Shown here in pieces: positions 1 to 5,757 of a stretch of DNA of 8,790 nucleotides. Both the position numbers and the translations under genes were made by a program. Numbering within the stretch: position 1 is the stretch's first letter; each line of letters starts with the position of its first letter. This DNA is from Nocardioidaceae bacterium (GTDB taxonomy: Bacteria; Actinomycetota; Actinomycetes; Propionibacteriales; Nocardioidaceae), in NCBI GenBank assembly GCA_013696065.1, contig JACCZJ010000307.1, positions 1-8,790 of the forward strand. Direction: 5' to 3'. A model generated the notes under the pieces. That model worked only from the letters and a program-made list of their open reading frames with translations. It made no database searches and was not told the DNA's origin.

Positions 1-587
1 GGGGGGGGTATGTCGGCTGGGCCGTCTCTGCTGCCTACCCCGACCTCGTGGACCGACTCTGCACCGTCGGGGCACCCCATCCAAACGAGCTGCTGCGCCC
101 GCCGTTCAGCCTTGGCACCAAGACCCCGATTGCGCACCTCGCCGCGATGCAGATCCCTTGGTTGCCTGAGCGGCGCATCATGCGCGGCGACTACGTCGAG
201 CGTCACCTCCGCGCATGGTCAGCTCCAGGATCTACCTTCCCCTCGCCCACGGAGGTTGATCGCTACCGTGGCGCGCTGGCCCACTGGCCCTCTCCCCACT
301 GCGCGCTGGAGTATCACCGCTGGCTTTTGAGGTCGCGCCTTCGCCCTGACGGTTGGGCTTTCGCGCGCCTGATGCGGCGACCGACCCGTGCCGACGTACT
401 GCAAGTCAACGGCTCTCTCGACCCGGCCGTGCACCGCCCTTCGATCAGCCGGTCACGTCGCCATGTCGTGGGTGGCTACGCAGAAGTGGTCGTAAGCGAC
501 GCGGGGCATTTCGTGCCCGAAGAAAAGCCCGACGAGTTCACCGCCGTCCTGCTCGACTGGCTGGGGCCCCCGTCGCAAGCCCGCTGA
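1..587 (+). CDS. Alpha/beta hydrolase, EphE-like (5'-truncated by the window edge)
   Basis: This is the C-terminal 194 codons of an alpha/beta-hydrolase-fold enzyme. The reading frame is open to the first base (codons begin at position 3), so the true start lies outside the window. The visible protein opens GGYVGWAVSAAYPDLV, the helix that follows a nucleophile elbow, then VGAPHP. If the base before the window is T, the elbow reads W-G-G, as in the HDWGG elbow of epoxide hydrolases. The acid Asp is in NGSLDP (codon 420–422) and the catalytic His in DAGHFVPEEKP (codon 507–509), followed by the usual C-terminal LLDWL. Family knowledge: such proteins are soluble epoxide hydrolases or related hydrolases; substrate cannot be told. 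M. tuberculosis has ephE (Rv3670) in the same place beside marP, which supports the call. It converges on marP with a 33-bp gap. An internal GTG at 48 is not the real start. Confidence 0.85.
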   Translation, partial: GGYVGWAVSAAYPDLVDRLCTVGAPHPNELLRPPFSLGTKTPIAHLAAMQIPWLPERRIMRGDYVERHLRAWSAPGSTFPSPTEVDRYRGALAHWPSPHCALEYHRWLLRSRLRPDGWAFARLMRRPTRADVLQVNGSLDPAVHRPSISRSRRHVVGGYAEVVVSDAGHFVPEEKPDEFTAVLLDWLGPPSQAR

Positions 588-620
588 TCGTGCGGTCAGC
601 CGCCAGGTCTGGCACACCCG

Positions 621-1802
621 TCACAAGGCGCACGGGCCGGTGCTGACCTCGCTGGTCGCTGCGGAACCGTCGACCGCTGCCTCTGACACTTGGGCTGCTG
701 TCAGCGCATAACCGGTGTTCTTGCTCGTCACCGAGGCGGCGAAAATGACCCCCAGGACCTCGCCGCCGGAGTTGACCAGCGGCCCGCCCGAGTTGCCGGG
801 TCTGACCATGGCGTAGATCGAGTAGGTGTCGCGTAAGACGGTGCCTTCGCTGTAGATGTCTGGGCTGCGCAGCGTCTGCTGGTCGCGCACCCGAGCCGGC
901 TGTACGTCGTACGGGCCGTTCTCGGGGAATCCCAACACCGCCGCGGGGTCCTCCGATTCGGCCGGCCGGGGCGCGAATCGCAGTGGAGCGACGGCGAGAC
1001 GCGGCACCCGCAGCACAGCGACGTCGACCTCCGGGTCGTAGTGGACCACCTGAGCGCGGTAGCTGGTGGCGTCCACGGCCACGACCGGGTCGTCGACTCC
1101 GGCGACTACATGCGCGTTGGTCATGACCCTGTCCCGACCGATGGCAAAGCCGGTACCCTCCAGCGTGCGCCCGCAGCCGTCTGCGGAACCGAGCACCTTG
1201 ACCACACTGCGCCCTGCCTCGCGGACACCCACGCTCTGCGCGAAGGCTGGCGAGGGGGCCGGCACATCCTTGATGCGCTCAGGGGTGAAGGGTTCGAGAT
1301 ACCGCGGGAACTTCGACGAGTCGACCAACGACGTGAAGGTGGCCATCACTCGAGTTGTGCCGCCGGGGAGGGCTTCGTCGACAGAGCCCAGCACCATCGA
1401 CGCGCGGATCGCCTGGTTGAGCCCGTGCAACTGTGCCCCACTGGCGGCGACGCCGAGCACCCAGGCGATGAGCAGCATCGCCGCCACGCTGAGGGCGGCT
1501 CCGCTCAGGGCGTCGACGATTCGAGCCGGCCGCCAGGTGATGCGGCGGCGAAGCTGACCCCCCACGAACGCACCCGCTGCCTGGCCAAGGAAGGCGCCGG
1601 CGAGCACGATCAACAGCGCTGCGATGGACACCGCAATCCCTGGGTCGAAGCCATCGAGCAAGAGCGGAGTCAGCTGCGCGGCGACGAAGCCGCCGAGCAG
1701 CAGGCCGATGGTAGAGGCGGAGCCCACGACAAAGCCCTGCTGGTAGCCCGACAGCGCATAGAGGGCCGCGATCAAGAGCAGCACGATGTCGAGCGCGTTC
1801 AT
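621..1802 (-). CDS. marP: MarP-type membrane-anchored periplasmic serine protease
   Basis: 393 aa. The N-terminal third is a CvpA-like membrane domain with about four hydrophobic segments (roughly residues 4–22, 27–48, 54–80, 98–122). A linker and an extracytoplasmic chymotrypsin-like protease domain follow (about 185–393). The catalytic triad is complete: His231 in TNAHVV, Asp260 in DPEVDVAVL and Ser338 in RPGNSGGPL. Two cysteines, Cys210 and Cys391, match the pair that forms a disulfide across the M. tuberculosis MarP protease domain (about four residues of offset, as for the triad). Known role in the family: periplasmic proteolysis needed for resistance to acid and oxidative stress, through cleavage of a peptidoglycan hydrolase. 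The ATG start lies in an ATGA overlap with the upstream Nudix stop, so translation is probably coupled. Last gene of the nth–Nudix–marP operon. Confidence 0.95.
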   Translation of the reverse strand: MNALDIVLLLIAALYALSGYQQGFVVGSASTIGLLLGGFVAAQLTPLLLDGFDPGIAVSIAALLIVLAGAFLGQAAGAFVGGQLRRRITWRPARIVDALSGAALSVAAMLLIAWVLGVAASGAQLHGLNQAIRASMVLGSVDEALPGGTTRVMATFTSLVDSSKFPRYLEPFTPERIKDVPAPSPAFAQSVGVREAGRSVVKVLGSADGCGRTLEGTGFAIGRDRVMTNAHVVAGVDDPVVAVDATSYRAQVVHYDPEVDVAVLRVPRLAVAPLRFAPRPAESEDPAAVLGFPENGPYDVQPARVRDQQTLRSPDIYSEGTVLRDTYSIYAMVRPGNSGGPLVNSGGEVLGVIFAASVTSKNTGYALTAAQVSEAAVDGSAATSEVSTGPCAL

Positions 1803-2656
1803 GCGATGTCCGTCGCTTCGATCCTGGCGGACGACTCTGAGTCTGTTCGCCGGTGATCACGCAGCGAGCTGGCGGTCAGCTCGTCCGGCAAGTCCATGAC
1901 ACGCGACTCATCCCATGGTCGATCCCAACCGCACTTGGCCAAGAGGCGGGACAGCAAACCGGCGGTGAACCCCCAGATGACGAGGCCGTCGATCAGGAAC
2001 GCGGGGCCGAGGTAACCCGAAAAGTGGCGGATCGTGACGCGGTTCTCGGGTTCGACGAGGGCGTCGACCGCGACCAGATGGACCGAGGCAGTCTCCGCAG
2101 GGTCAACTGCATGAACCGCACTTGGGGAGCTCCAGAGGCCGACGACCGGAGTCACGTCGAAGTTGCTGGGAGGCAGCCACAGAGTGGGCAGCACGCCCAC
2201 TACCTCGACGCCGCGGGGGTCGAGGCCGGTCTCCTCCTGCGCCTCCCGGAGGGCGGCGGCCACCGCATCCTGGTCAGCCGGGTCCTGCGCTCCACCGGGA
2301 AACGCCATCTGGCCGGCGTGCGAGCGCATGTCGTGAGACCGCTGCAGCATCAACACGTGCGGCAGTGCTGATTGTCGAGCAGGTATGTCGGACAGCGCCT
2401 CCGTCGCGCTCGCGGGCGAGTCGCTGAAAAGCATGAGCACGGCCGCATGGCGGGCCACATTGCCAGCCGGGGCGGTGAAGGAGGGGAGTTCGCTGGCCTG
2501 CATCTCGGCGCACGCCACCGTGAGCTCGTGCAGCCAGGCCCGATGTGTAGGCCGAATCACAAGTAGCCGCTCGCCGGCGACCGAGAGCCGCGCGGTGACT
2601 CGACCTGCCGCGGCTCGGGGATGGGGCGGCTCACGCCCTGCCCTCGGTGCGGACAA
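1799..2656 (-). CDS. Nudix hydrolase, CoA pyrophosphatase (NudL/Rv3672c-like)
   Basis: Up to 285 aa. It carries the CoA-pyrophosphatase signature just before the Nudix box, LMLQRSHDMRSHAGQMAFPG (residues 102–121), then the box core LREAQEETGL (136–145) with metal-binding Glu138, Glu141 and Glu142. The hydrophobic AAVLMLF strand (71–77) opens the catalytic domain. The upstream box glutamate is replaced by a D/Q-rich stretch (residues 125–130), as is common in this subfamily. Expected reaction: hydrolysis of CoA, acyl-CoA or oxidised CoA to 3',5'-ADP and 4'-phosphopantetheine, in the cytoplasm. The start is uncertain. TTG at 2656 overlaps the nth stop by 26 nt and lacks a Shine-Dalgarno, but codons just after it keep G/C third positions. 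GTG at 2560 is the main alternative and still keeps the WL motif before the domain. The stop overlaps the marP start (ATGA). Confidence 0.9.
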   Translation of the reverse strand: MSAPRAGREPPHPRAAAGRVTARLSVAGERLLVIRPTHRAWLHELTVACAEMQASELPSFTAPAGNVARHAAVLMLFSDSPASATEALSDIPARQSALPHVLMLQRSHDMRSHAGQMAFPGGAQDPADQDAVAAALREAQEETGLDPRGVEVVGVLPTLWLPPSNFDVTPVVGLWSSPSAVHAVDPAETASVHLVAVDALVEPENRVTIRHFSGYLGPAFLIDGLVIWGFTAGLLSRLLAKCGWDRPWDESRVMDLPDELTASSLRDHRRTDSESSARIEATDIA

Positions 2657-3386
2657 GCGTGGCGGCTACGGCAGGGTCCGTCGGCCCTTCGCCGTACGAC
2701 GGGCACAGCCTCGCCACGGGGCAGGCGCCACACGCGGGTTTGCGGGCGTGGCATCGGCGTCGACCGTGCCAGATGAGGTGGTGGCTCAGCTGACTCCAGT
2801 CGCGCCTGGGAAACAAGGCCCCCACCTCGTGCTCGACCTGCACGGGGTCGGTCTCGGTGGTCCAGCCGAAGCGGCGGGCGAGTCGACCGAAGTGAGTGTC
2901 AACCGTGATGCCGGGCACTCCAAACGCGTCGCCGAGCACGACATTGGCGGTCTTGCGTCCGACGCCTGGCAAGGTGACGAGGTCTTCGAGGCGGTGCGGC
3001 ACCACGCCATCGAAACGGTCGACCAAGGCGGCCGACAGCTTGATGATGGAGTCTGTCTTGACCCGGAAGAACCCCGTGGGGGCGATGATCTGCTCGACGT
3101 CCTCCCGCTGGCCGGCGGCGAGCTCAACCGGGCCCGGGAAGCGAGCGAAGAGTGACGGGCTGACGGCGTTGACGCGCTTGTCCGTGGTCTGGGCCGAGAG
3201 CACCGTGGCAATGAGCAGCTCAAACGGGCTGGTGAAGTCGAGTTCGCATCTCGCGTCAGGATAGGTTGCGGCGAGGGTGCGGTTGATCCGGCGTGCCCGT
3301 CGGACCAGACTGGTGCGGCTCCCGGCCGCCTGGCCCGCCTCGGTCGTGCGGTCTGCCGGCACAGCGGCTGCAGGTGCGGCGGGCAT
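2631..3386 (-). CDS. nth: Endonuclease III (DNA glycosylase/AP lyase)
   Basis: 251 aa, close to actinobacterial Nth length including a short Ala/Thr-rich N-terminal tail (residues 1–28). The conserved helix motif LLIATVLSAQTTDKRVN is at 57–73. The helix-hairpin-helix LPGVGRKTANVV (139–150) holds the catalytic Lys145, and the catalytic Asp163 lies in TVDTHFGRLARR. The [4Fe-4S] ligands follow the C-X6-C-X2-C-X5-C pattern at Cys212, 219, 222 and 228. All key residues are present. Function: removes oxidised pyrimidines and nicks the abasic site, the first step of base-excision repair. The ATG has no Shine-Dalgarno but lies 6 nt after a TACCCT -10 box, which suggests a leaderless transcript. First gene of the operon with the CoA-type Nudix and marP. 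The membrane thioredoxin-like gene that follows nth in M. tuberculosis (Rv3673c) is absent here. Confidence 0.96.
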   Translation of the reverse strand: MPAAPAAAVPADRTTEAGQAAGSRTSLVRRARRINRTLAATYPDARCELDFTSPFELLIATVLSAQTTDKRVNAVSPSLFARFPGPVELAAGQREDVEQIIAPTGFFRVKTDSIIKLSAALVDRFDGVVPHRLEDLVTLPGVGRKTANVVLGDAFGVPGITVDTHFGRLARRFGWTTETDPVQVEHEVGALFPRRDWSQLSHHLIWHGRRRCHARKPACGACPVARLCPSYGEGPTDPAVAATLVRTEGRA

Positions 3387-3392
3387 GAGCCA

Positions 3393-3398
3393 AGGGTA
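3393..3398 (-). promoter_or_regulatory. -10 box of a leaderless nth promoter
   Basis: Read on the minus strand this is TACCCT (TAnnnT), separated from the nth ATG by 6 nt, so transcription would start at or next to the A of the start codon. No good -35 is seen. A TCCCC-TGC-GGGGA palindrome (3404–3416) lies just upstream, next to the expected -35 position. Confidence 0.45.
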
Positions 3399-3498
3399 CG
3401 GCGTCCCCTGCGGGGAGCCGTCCTCCCGGCCCGGACCGGACGAGACAGGATGCCGCAGGGAACGGAAATAGGCCAGACTGTGAGCCAGAGCAGCGCCG

Positions 3499-3504
3499 TA
3501 GACT
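3499..3504 (+). promoter_or_regulatory. Candidate crp -10 box
   Basis: TAGACT fits the actinobacterial TAnnnT pattern and would place a transcription start near 3511, leaving a leader of about 19 nt that contains the crp Shine-Dalgarno. The -35 region is poor (GACTGT at 3476–3481 with a 17-bp spacer). A TGTGA half-site at 3479–3483 overlaps it, but the partner half-site is missing. Confidence 0.4.
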
Positions 3505-3518
3505 CAGGCGGCGTAACG

Positions 3519-3524
3519 AGGAGG
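3519..3524 (+). promoter_or_regulatory. Shine-Dalgarno of crp (decides the GTG start)
   Basis: A perfect AGGAGG ends 5 nt before the GTG at 3530. This fixes that GTG as the crp start. It is the strongest ribosome binding site seen in the window and implies high translation of the regulator. Confidence 0.85.
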
Positions 3525-3529
3525 AACGA

Positions 3530-4207
3530 GTGAATACCGAAGTGCTGCGGCAGGCGCCGCTGTTCAGCGGACTCGACGACGAAGCCGCCGAGGCGCTCAG
3601 TGCTTCGATGGTGGAGATCCGAATCCGCCGCGGTGAGGTGGTCTTCCGCGAGGGCGACGAGGGTGATCAGCTGTATGTCGTCACCGAAGGCAAAGTCAAA
3701 CTCGGCCGCACGTCGGTGGATGGACGAGAGAACCTGCTGGCCATCTTGGGGCCGGGCCAGATGTTCGGTGAGCTCTCCTTGTTTGATCCCGGGCCTCGCT
3801 CGGCCACCGTCACAGCCGTCACAGACTGCACGATGCAGACCCTCAACCACGCTGAGCTGGGCAGCTGGCTGGCTGGCCGACCAGAGGTGGCGCGGGGATT
3901 GCTGAGTCAACTCGCTGTGCGGTTACGCAAGGCCAACGACGTCGTCGCCGACCTCGTCTTTTCGGATGTGCCGGGCCGCGTGGCCAAGGCCCTGCTGGAT
4001 TTGTCGGCGCGCTTCGGCCGGACTGCCGACGACGGCGTTCATGTTCATCACGACCTGACCCAGGAGGAGCTCGCCCAGTTGGTGGGCGCCTCCCGCGAGA
4101 CCGTCAACAAGGCGCTCGCCGACTTTGCCTCCCGCGGATGGTTGCGCCTCGAAGCTCGATCGGTCGTGCTGATGGACGTCGAACGCCTCAGACACCGCGC
4201 CCGCTAG
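3530..4207 (+). CDS. crp: Crp/Fnr-family cAMP-responsive transcription regulator (Crp/GlxR)
   Basis: 225 aa, the length of M. tuberculosis Crp (Rv3676, 224 aa) and near Corynebacterium GlxR. The N-terminal cyclic-nucleotide-binding beta-roll covers about residues 10–125. Its phosphate-binding cassette is FGELSLFDPGPRSATV (79–94), with Glu81 and Arg90 in the cAMP-contact positions. The dimerisation helix follows (about 116–142). VPGRVAKALLDL leads into a winged helix-turn-helix with LTQEELAQLVGASRETVNKA (176–195) as the DNA-reading unit. Known role of orthologs: global control of carbon, respiration and starvation genes by binding TGTGA-N6-TCACA sites. The start is GTG at 3530 behind a perfect Shine-Dalgarno. 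It is divergent from nth, as in M. tuberculosis, but the small membrane gene between them there (Rv3675) is missing. The metallo-hydrolase gene follows after 21 nt. Confidence 0.96.
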   Translation: MNTEVLRQAPLFSGLDDEAAEALSASMVEIRIRRGEVVFREGDEGDQLYVVTEGKVKLGRTSVDGRENLLAILGPGQMFGELSLFDPGPRSATVTAVTDCTMQTLNHAELGSWLAGRPEVARGLLSQLAVRLRKANDVVADLVFSDVPGRVAKALLDLSARFGRTADDGVHVHHDLTQEELAQLVGASRETVNKALADFASRGWLRLEARSVVLMDVERLRHRAR

Positions 4208-4216
4208 CCGCAGCTC

Positions 4217-4222
4217 TAACAT
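4217..4222 (+). promoter_or_regulatory. -10 box of a leaderless metallo-hydrolase promoter
   Basis: TAACAT lies 6 nt before the ATG at 4229, in the 21-nt gap after crp. The spacing fits transcription starting at the ATG. If real, the downstream gene is expressed apart from crp. The alternative is that GGCGGG at 4223–4228, which abuts the ATG, acts as a poor ribosome binding site. Confidence 0.4.
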
Positions 4223-4228
4223 GGCGGG

Positions 4229-4873
4229 ATGCGGATCACCTCGCTCGGACATTCCTGTTTGCTCGTGGAATCGCAAGACACCCGACTCCTGATCGACCCC
4301 GGCGTGTATTCGACGGGCTTCGAGTCCCTGACCGAGCTGGACGCGATTCTCGTCACCCACCAGCATGCCGATCACATGGATGGCGAACGTCTTGGCACCG
4401 TCGTGGCCGCCAATCCTCGCGCGGCCCTCCTGTTCGAGTCTGAGACCGCCGCCGAGACGGCGTTCGAGTCCGTCATTGCCTTGGGAGCCGGGCACAGCAC
4501 GAAGATCGGCAGTATCGACGTGTCGGCCGTTGGCGGCCAGCACGCTTTCAATCACGATCAGGTCCCTCCGGTCGGGAACGTCGGCCTGGTCCTGCGCATC
4601 GACGGCGACCAAAGCCTTTTCCATCCGGGGGACTCCTATGCCGATGCGCCCAGCGACGTGGATGTGCTGGCGCTACCCCTCAACGCCCCGTGGGCGCGGG
4701 TCAGCGAGACACTCGACTTCTTGCGCCGAATCTCGCCGCGTGTCGTGATCCCGATCCACGACGGGTTGCTCAACGAAAGCGGTCGAGCGGCATACCTCAT
4801 GCACCTGGAAAACGCCGGACCGGACGGCACCGTGCTGCGTGATCTGTCCGATCGAAAGCCGGTCGACCCTTGA
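4229..4873 (+). CDS. Metallo-beta-lactamase-fold hydrolase, UlaG/UPF0173-like
   Basis: 214 aa, a single-domain MBL-fold protein. It begins MRITSLGHSCLLVE, the strand typical of UPF0173/UlaG-type hydrolases (His8). The metal site motif THQHADHMD gives His44, His46, Asp48 and His49. Further ligand candidates are His105 in GGQHAFNHD, Asp135 in HPGDSYAD and His177 in VIPIHDG. No signal peptide, so it should be cytoplasmic. All metal ligands appear intact, pointing to an active two-metal hydrolase, but the substrate of this family is generally unknown. It lies 21 nt after crp on the same strand and converges on the second, unrelated MBL gene. The start is fixed by the conserved N-terminal motif and the leaderless promoter pattern just upstream. 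Confidence 0.9.
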   Translation: MRITSLGHSCLLVESQDTRLLIDPGVYSTGFESLTELDAILVTHQHADHMDGERLGTVVAANPRAALLFESETAAETAFESVIALGAGHSTKIGSIDVSAVGGQHAFNHDQVPPVGNVGLVLRIDGDQSLFHPGDSYADAPSDVDVLALPLNAPWARVSETLDFLRRISPRVVIPIHDGLLNESGRAAYLMHLENAGPDGTVLRDLSDRKPVDP

Positions 4874-4914
4874 CGGGTGGCCGCTTGACCGGTCCGCAGC
4901 TTGGCCGCTTGGCT

Positions 4915-4971
4915 GCCTGAGCCGACACCCGGTGCGCCAGCTCAGGCGACGGGACCCGCTCCCGCCTGAGC
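4915..4971. repeat. Three-arm inverted/direct repeat at the convergent junction
   Basis: The arms are GCCTGAGC (4915–4922), GCTCAGGC (4940–4947) and GCCTGAGC again (4964–4971). The middle arm can pair with either outer arm: 8 bp with a 17-nt loop on the left, or 9 bp (4940–4948 with 4963–4971) with a 14-nt loop on the right. The outer copies belong to an imperfect direct repeat, each followed by a CGCCAGCT block. The middle arm contains the stop codon of the minus-strand MBL gene. It could act as a transcription terminator for either converging unit, but no T-run follows. Confidence 0.5.
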
Positions 4972-5757
4972 CAAGTACGCCAGCTGTGCCCGGACGCTCA
5001 GCTCGGCCGCTGGCCACAGCTGGGGATCGACGTCGACATAGACCGTACGTACGACGGCTGCCGCGTCCTTGGCGCCGGCCCCCACCGCTGCCCGCACCTG
5101 GTCAAGCCGCTCGGCGCGGTGTCGCAGGTAGTAGTCGAGCGCCGGCAACGCCTGGTCCAGCACAGGGCCGTGACCGGGCAAGATCGCCTCGATCTCCCGG
5201 AATTCGGCGAGGTCACGCAAGCGGCGCAGCGAGCCGAGATACGCCCCGAGCTCGCCGTCGGGGTGCGCCACCACGGTGGTGCCGCGGCCGAGCACGGTGT
5301 CACCTGTCAACACCGCCCGCTCGGCTAGCAGCAAGAAACTCAGCGAGTCGCTCGTGTGTCCGGGCGTTCCGACAACGAGCAACTCGAGGCCGTCGACCTC
5401 GACCACGTCGCCATCATGCAGGCCCTCGCCGCCGTACCTGAACGTCGGATCGAGCGCCCTGACGCCGCAACCCATCCGATCGGCCAAGGCTCGAGCCGCC
5501 TCGCTGTGATCGACGTGCCCGTGGGTGAGCAGGACGACGCCGACCTCGCCGCCGAGCTCTGCCACCCGGTCGAGGTGTCCCGCATCGAGCGGCCCGGGGT
5601 CGACCACGAGACTGCGGCGAGACCCTGGCTCCCGCAGGATCCACGTGTTGGTGCCGTCGAGCGTCATCGGGGAGGCGTTGGGCGCCAGCACACAGACCGC
5701 TCGAGCGCCGACCTCACCCCCCTGCCATTCCCTGTCTCCCGCCGGCACGCCGCTCAT
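4942..5757 (-). CDS. Metallo-beta-lactamase-fold hydrolase, LACTB2/Rv3677c-like
   Basis: 271 aa from the ATG at 5757, close to M. tuberculosis Rv3677c as I recall it. The MBL domain fills about residues 20–205. Metal ligands are LTHGHVDH (His79, His81, Asp83, His84), PGHTSDS (His134), LTGDTVLG (Asp153) and LPGHGPVLD (His196). The strand TLDGTNTWIL near the N-terminus is typical of the LACTB2-like group. A C-terminal helical, winged-helix-like segment follows (about 210–268: LDYYLRHRAERLDQV, then VRTVYVDVDPQLWPAA). Relatives include the mitochondrial endoribonuclease LACTB2 and glyoxalase-II-like enzymes, so a nuclease or thioester hydrolase is possible. The substrate is unknown. The start lies in an ATGA overlap with the Nudix stop, so translation is coupled. 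Last gene of the DUF4177–RidA–Nudix–MBL operon. An extension to 5844 is open but lies inside the Nudix gene. Confidence 0.92.
   Translation of the reverse strand: MSGVPAGDREWQGGEVGARAVCVLAPNASPMTLDGTNTWILREPGSRRSLVVDPGPLDAGHLDRVAELGGEVGVVLLTHGHVDHSEAARALADRMGCGVRALDPTFRYGGEGLHDGDVVEVDGLELLVVGTPGHTSDSLSFLLLAERAVLTGDTVLGRGTTVVAHPDGELGAYLGSLRRLRDLAEFREIEAILPGHGPVLDQALPALDYYLRHRAERLDQVRAAVGAGAKDAAAVVRTVYVDVDPQLWPAAELSVRAQLAYLAQAGAGPVA

Noticed and set aside
10..330. Plus-strand ORF starting with ATG at position 10
   Set aside because: Frame-shifted shadow of the EphE-like gene, which is open in frame 3 from the window edge with acid and His motifs.
594..648. Possible terminator between the EphE-like gene and marP (GGTCAGC/GCTGACC)
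   Set aside because: 7-bp arms are 41 nt apart, extend into the marP coding region and have no T-run.
1041..1856. Long plus-strand ORF (271 codons) opposite marP
   Set aside because: It is the antisense shadow of a complete, motif-rich MarP gene and its low-complexity H/R/E-rich product has no recognisable domain.
2385..3155. Plus-strand ORF (256 codons) opposite the Nudix gene and nth
   Set aside because: Antisense to two well-supported genes whose catalytic motifs are intact on the minus strand; no domain features.
3479..3494. Crp autoregulatory site upstream of crp (TGTGA at 3479–3483)
   Set aside because: The second half-site at the required spacing reads GCAGC, not TCACA; only a half-site exists.
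2786..3910. Minus-strand ORF (374 codons) spanning nth, the divergent promoter and part of crp
   Set aside because: Runs through the crp promoter and antisense to crp, and shifts frame relative to nth; product is S/R/P-rich shadow sequence.
3923..4624. Minus-strand ORF (233 codons) antisense to crp and the plus-strand MBL gene
   Set aside because: Both sense genes are conserved in full; no motif in the antisense product.
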